Of a stretch of 13,103 nt of DNA, positions 8,287-13,103 are shown piece by piece. How positions within the stretch are numbered: the first letter of the stretch is position 1; each line of letters opens with the position of its first letter. The notes below the pieces were generated by a model. That model was not told where the DNA came from. It worked only from the letters and a program-made list of their open reading frames with translations, and ran no database searches. A program made the translations under genes and the position numbers. The DNA comes from Chromera velia (lineage: Eukaryota > Sar > Chromeraceae), in assembly GCA_018398765.1 (NCBI GenBank), contig JAHBMJ010002936.1:1-13103 (forward strand), given 5' to 3'.

Positions 8287-8420
8287 CAATCAAAAGCAGA
8301 CAGACAAAGAAACCACTCTCTGCTACCGCCACCTCTAGTGGGTGGGTTCGCAACAATCAAAAGCAGACAGACAAAGAGACCACTCTCCGCTACCACCACC
8401 TCTAGTGGGGGGGTTCGCAA
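8287..8420. repeat. 67-bp tandem duplication
   Basis: Two units (8287-8353, 8354-8420) both read CAATCAAAAGCAGACAGAC, then CCACTCT-GCTACC-CCACCTCTAGTGGG and end TTCGCAA, differing at a few sites. It lies in the last CAGACA block close to the transposase end. The CCACCTCTAGTGGG part is a short imperfect palindrome. Confidence 0.88.
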
Positions 8421-8473
8421 ACAAATAGACAGACAATCAGATAGACGTTCAGAGACAGAGAGAGACAGACGAC

Positions 8474-9439
8474 CTACCTGATGACTCTGAAGGTGAACCT
8501 TCTTGCTGCCTCCCAGAATGCTTCCCAGACGTTGTGATCGAATTTTCGCCTCCATTCACACTCATCGAGACTCTGTTGGAGTGTGTCCTTGCCAAAGCGT
8601 CTTCGTGGAACAAAGGCCTTGACCACTCTCCAAGTTGTCTCGATTGTGTTCGTATGGACATCGGTCTGTCTGTCACGGAACCACTTCTTGTGGCACACTG
8701 TGTCGTAATAGGCAAAGTGTCTTCTCGCCGGCTTCTTTGTAGCCGCCCATTCATCTGAGAAGTAGCGAGATTTGCCGTCTACGTTTTTCTGCATGAATTC
8801 TCCCAGGGTCTCCTGATCCCTGTGTTTCACAACTGACAGACGCATTCGCTTTCTCGTGCCTCTCTCCACTGCTCCAACTACCCATCCTCCCCCCCTCAGT
8901 CGCCTCCCTCGATTGTTTTTTCTTTTCGAGAACATGCTCTCGTCTCCTTCTACTATTTCCCCTTCCCCCCCGATCTTGTCTTTTTTCCTGATCTCCTAAA
9001 TATCAGCTGAAATAATTTTTCGAAACAGGTCGAACATCCTCGTGATCGTTGGGCCACTTACGTAGCCCTCAGCTTCTACAGAGGAAAAGGTATCTCCTTT
9101 GAGGAACTTGTACGCGAGCATCACGAAGTGTGCATAGGACAGTGGAGAACCGTTCGCAATCGTTCCCGATCTCTCTGACACCGAGGTGCCGTGTCTTGGA
9201 CATCTCTTTCGACGGCATCTCCAGAAGAATGGCTTATCAGAGACCTTTGTCATTGGATGACAGTCGTTGTCCGTCTTGCAACCACAAAGTGGGACTTCAA
9301 GGAGAAGTCCTTTCTCAACAAGAAACGATCGACAGCGTTCTTCTGCTGCTGTGTCGTCAAAGAGAAGAGCTTGGACAGCCGACTTGATTGGGTCTTCCTT
9401 CATTTTCGGAAGGACCCCTGCTCTGTGTCTTCTCCGCAT
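8474..9439 (-). pseudogene. Merlin/IS1595-type DDE transposase with one internal TAG
   Basis: The gene encodes the enzyme that cuts and joins the ends of a Merlin-type (IS1595/ISXO2-like) DNA transposon. From the ATG at 9439 the N-terminal part has a Cys-rich, zinc-ribbon-like segment (PLCGCKTDNDC, then FWRCRRKRCPRHGTSVSE). The catalytic domain follows: IVEGDES (Asp at 8944-8942), RGGGWVVGAVERG, YFSDEW (Asp at 8755-8753) and HTNTIE (Glu at 8641-8639). The last two acidic residues have 37 residues between them, in the DDE range of this family. One in-frame TAG at 8996-8998 splits the frame between IISADI and EIRKKDKIGG. No indel is present, so one substitution explains the break. No spliceable intron fits there. 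The unspliced frame stops at 8474; alternatively CAG|GTAGGT after 8478 splices to the exon at 7108. The stop suggests a recently dead copy unless it is read through. Confidence 0.88.
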
Positions 9440-9583
9440 GGTTTTGAAAACCAGGTTAGACACTGGTTGTCCTCAAGCAAAACGGACTTGGTCTATCCGC
9501 CGGCGATCTGAAATGTGGATACTGAAGGCTCCCGTCAGTGATAGAGAAATCTCTTAGTCGTCGTGGTCTTTGTTTTCTTTGGG

Positions 9584-9667
9584 TTTAGAAATAGGGGGGG
9601 ATGCTTATGGAAGGATGGATGTATGGTGGATTGGTGACAGTGATTTTAAGGCATTTTGGGGAAGCAG
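9584..9667 (-). repeat. 84-bp repeat, copy E (inverted), upstream of transposase
   Basis: This is the reverse complement of copy A over the full 84 bp with one difference in the C run. Its inner edge is about 145 bp upstream of the transposase start codon, where a right terminal inverted repeat and promoter should lie. Its outer edge (GGGGAAGCAG) matches copy A's CTGCTTCCCC. Confidence 0.92.
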
Positions 9668-9790
9668 TGGTTTTTTGGTTCTTCGCGCGCGTTTGGCGCG
9701 CATGGATGGTGGTGGGGCGTGCATGGTTTTTGTAGTGGAGCACCTGTAGTTTGATTTAGGTGCCTTGGTGAGCATCACGGCGCCCCAACA
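9668..9790. other. Short unique spacer beside the transposon end
   Basis: This sequence follows the outer end of the inverted 84-bp repeat. It has GCGCGCGTTTGGCGCGC (9685-9701) and a GGTGGTGGGGCGTGC run, recalling the GC-palindromic block at 2011-2150. It may belong to the dispersed repeat that begins at 9791. Confidence 0.4.
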
Positions 9791-9882
9791 GGCCGTTATG
9801 GCTTTGGGGACCGACCAAAATGGACGGCCGTTATGCATAAGCCGGGATTGACGCCCGGCCCAGCTTTGGGGACCGACCAAAG
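9791..9882. repeat. Second copy of the dispersed repeat seen at 2151-2300
   Basis: It contains GGCCGTTATG twice (9791, 9826), GGGGACCGACCAAAATGG (9806-9823) with a second shorter version (9867-9882), and CATAAGCCGGGATT (9836-9849). All are present in the 2151-2300 copy, although in a different arrangement. The orientation is the same. Confidence 0.75.
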
Positions 9883-10309
9883 TTACATCGAATCTCAGGG
9901 TTGGGTGTCAGTGCAATTCAGTGCATCACTTGATTTCAAATTGGACCTGGCAACCCCTCGATCTTCTGAGGCATACTCCTACCCTCTGAACCGACGCCAA
10001 CCCAAATGCATGAAGTATTAATATACATGTATTTTACGGCTCGCTGGATCTGTTTGGGAATGAGCAAATGAATTCGTCTGTCGTTCCCAGCCGCCGATCC
10101 TTCTTCCCTAGAATCAGTATCCTGACGCTCTACTGTCCTTCAGCTGTAAAGAGAGAATTAAAGCATTCAGACCACACATGGCAAAGCTCTCCAGACGCTT
10201 TGGAACATATCGCATGTAGCGACTGACTGTTCTTTGGAATATTTGTAACTCTGGACTCAGAAGTTCACCCCTGTAAAAAAATATCCGAGGAGACGGCTGT
10301 CCTTTTCTG
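9883..10309. other. Upstream region of the gamma-tubulin complex gene
   Basis: I see no gene on either strand. A 94-codon minus-strand frame (10114-10398) overlaps the first GCP exon and has no recognisable content. The stretch probably contains the promoter and 5' untranslated region of the downstream gene. TATTAATATACATGTATTTTA at 10016-10036 is a local AT-rich spot but cannot be called a promoter with confidence. Confidence 0.4.
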
Positions 10310-13103
10310 ATGGCGGACCGTCTGTTGCCTGCGGATGCGCTGGTAAGGGAGGCCGCTGGCCCCTCAAGGAAAGACGAGTGCCTTCTTCGCTTCCGCACAA
10401 AGGTCAGTCAGCCTTTGTGTTTCTGTCGATCGTATGGACGCAGAGAAAGGGGGAGATTGAAGAAGTAGCTTTGACATCTCCCCCTCCTCCCTTGTCTGAC
10501 TGCAGATTGGCCTGCGTCCCGTGACAGAGCCAATATACGTTGCCATACAAACGACGCCGGACATTTCCACTGTCCGTTATGGGCCCGAGAGCATCCGACA
10601 CTTCCCCCTTCGTCTCAACGGCACCCATCCCTTCCCTCGCCCCCCTGATGAGTGGGACCACCCGAGTCTCTCCAACAGACAGACTGACAAACTGGCAGAG
10701 GCACCTTTAGTCGAAGTGCACCCAAGTGAGCTCACAATTTACCATTTCGACAGAAGAAGAGAGACGGGGCCCGTGCGCGCAGGGGACGCAATTCTGCTTG
10801 TTGGTCGATGCCCTGCCTCCACCAGAGAGGCCCCGGCATCCTCGAAGGGCCCCCACCCTGCCAGGGCCCCTCAGGGCACCAGGCCCGCAGCCTTCTTTGC
10901 CGTCACGGCTGCCGCTGACGCCTCCGGGACCGTTGGTGCTCTAGCAATGCAGGACAGAGAGGCGGTGCGCGCCCCTCTTTCCTGTCGCTGGGAGGTACTC
11001 AATGCTGGAGACCCCAGCTCACGATCACCCCTGGCGCCTCGCCATGAAATTCTTCTCAAGTCCCATGTAGGCCAACTCCTCGTCATTCGTGAGCCTGAGA
11101 GCTCCCCTTCTGGAGGGGAAAAGAGGGAAATGGGACAGTCCCTCGCAGCCACCGGGACGACGATTACGTCTTACACGAAGTGGCGGCTGGTGCGTGCGGG
11201 AACTCCTGAGATGCCTGAATGGGCTTTTCGTAACAGAACACCCCTGATGACATCACAAACACCCCAGTCACTCGCCCTCACACTTCGACGAACCTCCCGG
11301 AGTCTCCCTCTGGGTTCCCTCCCCCTAGCATGGCAGGAGGGCCTGGTGTTGGAGGACCTTCTGTCCTCTCTTCTGGGGTGTCGAGGTACTCACGTCAGGG
11401 GTGAGGAGTTAGATGATGCAGTCTCGGAGAATGAGAATCAAATTCCGATGTGGCAGTTCAGTCTGCACAATCTGCCTGCAGAAGGCGGGGGCTCTGCAGT
11501 GACGGACGCCACGGCACCGCAACCCTCTCATGCTTTGAGTCGCCTCGTCAATGAGGCTAGTCCGATGATCTCGGATGCTCGGAGAGTAACGCGGTTTTGC
11601 GAGATGCTCGCAGCAGAGGGCCCAGATGCAGGTCTAATCGCTCAAGCGTTGTTGTCTGCTTTTGGTGCCGTGTTGAAAGAACTGATTGCCAAGGTGGCGT
11701 CGTTGGAGGCAGAGAGTAAGGGGGCAGTGCTGGTGTCAGGAGCCAGTGCGGGACTCTCAATTCAGAGGGCGTGGGCGAAACTCCAACGAGCCCGAGACTC
11801 CCTCGCCCTTTTATCGCATCTGGTAGGAAAGTTGCAGAAAAAGAGGGGGGGGCCTCTCCTGTCTGCATTGCACGAGGCCGCAGAGACCGTGTCTGCAGGG
11901 GCACTACCGGCAGGGACCTTCGTGAGGTTTCTTCAGAGACAGGCGGCAGAACCGGAAGTTCAAATGCTCGAGACCTGGCTCTTTGAGGTGGGTGGGTGGG
12001 TGGGTGGAAGGGATTGGGAAGATAGCGCTTTCCATTCATTCCTTTTTTTTGGAGAAATGGAGACGGTTCGCCCCTAAGTTTTTGCGGCGATTTGATCCCT
12101 TTTTGTTAGTCACTTAAATACCGCGTGTTCATGCTCTTCGTTCGGATAACTTTCAGTTGGCTTTTGAAGAATGACAATTGCGTATACTCAGACTGGTGTT
12201 TGAGTACGGATTGTTCTTCTTGTCTCTCTCTGTTGGTTGCCTTGTGCTTCACCTCCCCGTTGAAGTCTATTACACGAGTGAGTGAGTTTGGCTTTAGAAG
12301 ATGTCTGATGATACGGATGAGTTTCCTCTTCAGGACAGCGTGTCCTCAGTGGAGAGTGAATGGAGTCCTTCGTTTTTTTTTTTTTTGGAGTTGCTGCAGG
12401 GCCGCATTGATGACCCCTACGGAGAATTCTTTATCACCGAGAGCGCGGAGGGCCCGCGTGCGTCAGAAGCCGCCGGAGGGATGTCCAGAAGATCCCGTAC
12501 ACCCGGCTCACGGTCCCCTCTCAGCCGTTTGGATCTTCTTTTGGAGTCTGCTGAGGGCTCGATAGGAGCAGACGGGGAGGCGGGTTCTCTGGATCCTGCA
12601 GAATCGTTCTGGAGCTCCAAGTTCTCTGTTGTCCCTGAGAGGGTGCCCTCCTTCTTGAAGGATGCTGCTCAGAAAGTGAGTGCGTTGGGTTGAGTCTTGG
12701 TTGTGAGGAGAAACGAAAGAGATGAGGAGATGGGGGGGGGGAAAGCATACGGCTAATGTAAATAAGCAGTGAACATGTGAAGCTGTACCGTTTGGACCTT
12801 CTTGGTCGCTCCCTTTTCTTCTTTTGAGACTTCGCCTGAGTTCGTCTTTTCTGTTCTCTTCCCTCTGACTCCTCCCTTTTCCTCGTCCTTCTCTTCGTCC
12901 TTTTCCTCCGTTTCCTGTTTGGTGTGTTCGTCATTTTCATCTTCTCTCCTCTCCTCTCCTCTCCTCTCATTCATTGTTCAGGTTCTCTTGGCTGGGAAGT
13001 CTGTGCACGTCCTGGCAACCTGCAACAGCCGTGCCGTGAGGGGGGACCCGTTTGCGCCTGCACTCCCGCCAGCAGGAGCGGGGGTGGAGGGGCACTCTCC
13101 AGA
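10310..13103 (+). CDS. Gamma-tubulin complex protein (GCP2/GCP3 type), 5' part
   Basis: A subunit of the gamma-tubulin complex, which templates microtubule growth at the centrosome, spindle pole or basal body. Exons are 10310-10402, 10506-11987, 12400-12675 and 12982 to beyond the window. Introns (GTCAGT, GTGGGT, GTGAGT donors; all end CAG) are all phase 0. ATG 10310 follows an in-frame TAA at 10274. About 657 residues are visible. The Spc97/Spc98 N-terminal (GRIP1) domain starts near residue 309 (EGLVLEDLLSSLLGCRG) and includes VTRFCEML and LETWLFE. Across the second intron comes GRIDDPYGEFFI, the GCP hallmark. Then follow VPSFLKDAAQ and, across the third, KVLLAGKS. The KVLLxGKS form leans to GCP3; DDPYxEF also suits GCP2. 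A Ser/Gly-rich insert of about 55 residues separates GEFFI from FWSSKF. Residues 1-300 are not typical GRIP sequence (see findings). The gamma-tubulin-binding C-terminal domain is outside the window. Confidence 0.9.
12371..12386 (+). repeat. Poly-T tract at a GCP 3' splice site
   Basis: A run of T begins at 12373 inside intron 11988-12399 and ends 13 bases before its CAG, acting as the polypyrimidine tract. The downstream exon resumes in phase 0 with GRIDDPYGEFF, which fixes the splice site by homology. Confidence 0.7.
12800..12969 (+). repeat. Pyrimidine-rich (CTCCT/CTTTT) tract in a GCP intron
   Basis: The 3' half of intron 12676-12981 is almost entirely pyrimidine and ends in four to five CTCTC repeats at 12941-12969, 12 bases before the CAG. 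The intron also holds a G10 run near 12731. It repeats the pattern of pyrimidine microsatellites near acceptors seen in the plus-strand gene at 2832-5357. Confidence 0.75.

Larger units (their letters stand above)
7239..8470. repeat. CAGACA microsatellite array with 330-340 bp higher-order units
   Basis: Imperfect (CAGA)n DNA is split into blocks by copies C and D of the 84-bp repeat. The first two blocks (7239-7474 and 7555-7814) share their beginnings (AACAGACAGGCAGACGGACACG) and ends (GATAGACGAACAGAC...GGACAGTAAGG), so 84-bp copy plus array was duplicated as a unit. The last block (7895-8470) is longer and holds a unique insert. On the minus strand all frames read Cys-Leu-Ser-Val repeats, a trivial result of TGTC tetranucleotides. 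If the transposase is spliced to the coiled-coil exon, this array is the bulk of its intron. Confidence 0.9.
4479..9667 (-). mobile_element. Candidate Merlin-type DNA transposon (outer limits uncertain)
   Basis: A Merlin-like transposase gene is framed by 84-bp inverted repeats. The right end is copy E at 9667. The left end could be copy A (4479; 5.2 kb; best matching terminus, includes the coiled-coil exon) or copy D (7815; 1.85 kb; transposase exon only). Merlin elements usually make 8-9 bp target duplications; I find none convincing for either pairing. The wide version would also contain the last two exons of the unrecognised plus-strand gene, which is a point against it or a sign of exon capture. 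Confidence 0.45.

Noticed and set aside
7121-8555. Several 140-260 codon minus-strand frames rich in CLSV repeats
   Set aside because: They are the forced translation of (TGTC)n in every frame, and they also run through the 84-bp repeat copies. No real protein is indicated.
4479-9667. Target-site duplication for the transposon
   Set aside because: Flanks of copy A (GTTTCT) and copy E (TGGTTT), and of copy D (CAGTAAGG) against E (CAGTGGTT), share at most four bases, so no duplication is claimed.
10114-10398. 94-codon minus-strand frame
   Set aside because: It overlaps the first GCP exon on the opposite strand and shows no domain or start context.
1140-13103. Nuclear code with TAA/TAG read as glutamine
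   Set aside because: All roughly 30 Gln codons in RAB5 and the visible GCP exons are CAA or CAG. The three TAR interruptions fall in genes that may simply be decaying. Kept only as a testable alternative.

Overview
The window is nuclear DNA of a unicellular eukaryote, most likely an alga or other protist. The evidence is spliceosomal introns with GT-AG (once GC-AG) ends, a prenylated Rab5 GTPase, a gamma-tubulin complex protein, a eukaryotic Merlin-type transposase, and very abundant purine/pyrimidine microsatellites. The style (alveolate-like Rab5, long CAGA/GAAA/CTTT tracts) would fit a chromerid such as Chromera, but the sequence does not prove a species.

Layout, left to right. 1-757 is almost pure purine satellite: a GA/CAGA block with a 94-bp higher-order period, then GAAA/GAAC. 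1140-1748 (-) is an intact, intronless RAB5. About 2010-2310 is a very GC-rich block followed by a dispersed repeat with a 10-bp palindrome; the same repeat recurs at 9791-9882. 2832-5357 (+) is an unrecognised acidic, Ser/Lys-rich gene. I can assemble five exons joined by four introns, all phase 1, but its first exon carries two in-frame stops (TAG, TAA). About 5413-5746 is a 167-bp tandem duplication, and about 5790-6450 is a markedly AT-rich stretch with no gene.

The mobile part is 6508-9667. A Merlin/IS1595-like DDE transposase lies on the minus strand (9439 down to 8474) with a Cys-rich N-terminus, all three catalytic acidic residues and the HTNTIE motif, broken by one TAG. Its end carries a near-perfect splice donor whose phase matches an acceptor 1.37 kb further on. 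That acceptor opens a coiled-coil/proline-rich exon (7108-6508). The putative intron is a CAGACA (TGTC on the coding strand) array holding copies of an 84-bp repeat. An inverted copy of this repeat sits just upstream of the transposase (9584-9667), and another direct copy lies at 4479-4562 inside an intron of the unrecognised gene. These behave like transposon terminal repeats.

10310 to the right edge (+) is the 5' part of a gamma-tubulin complex protein (GCP2/GCP3-type, leaning GCP3). It has four exons, all phase 0, and the C-terminal half lies beyond the window. Its N-terminal ~300 residues look like a beta-trefoil-type extension.

RAB5 and the GCP are ordinary housekeeping genes (early endosome traffic; microtubule nucleation) and share no obvious pathway. 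The 8 kb between them is repeat and transposon territory.
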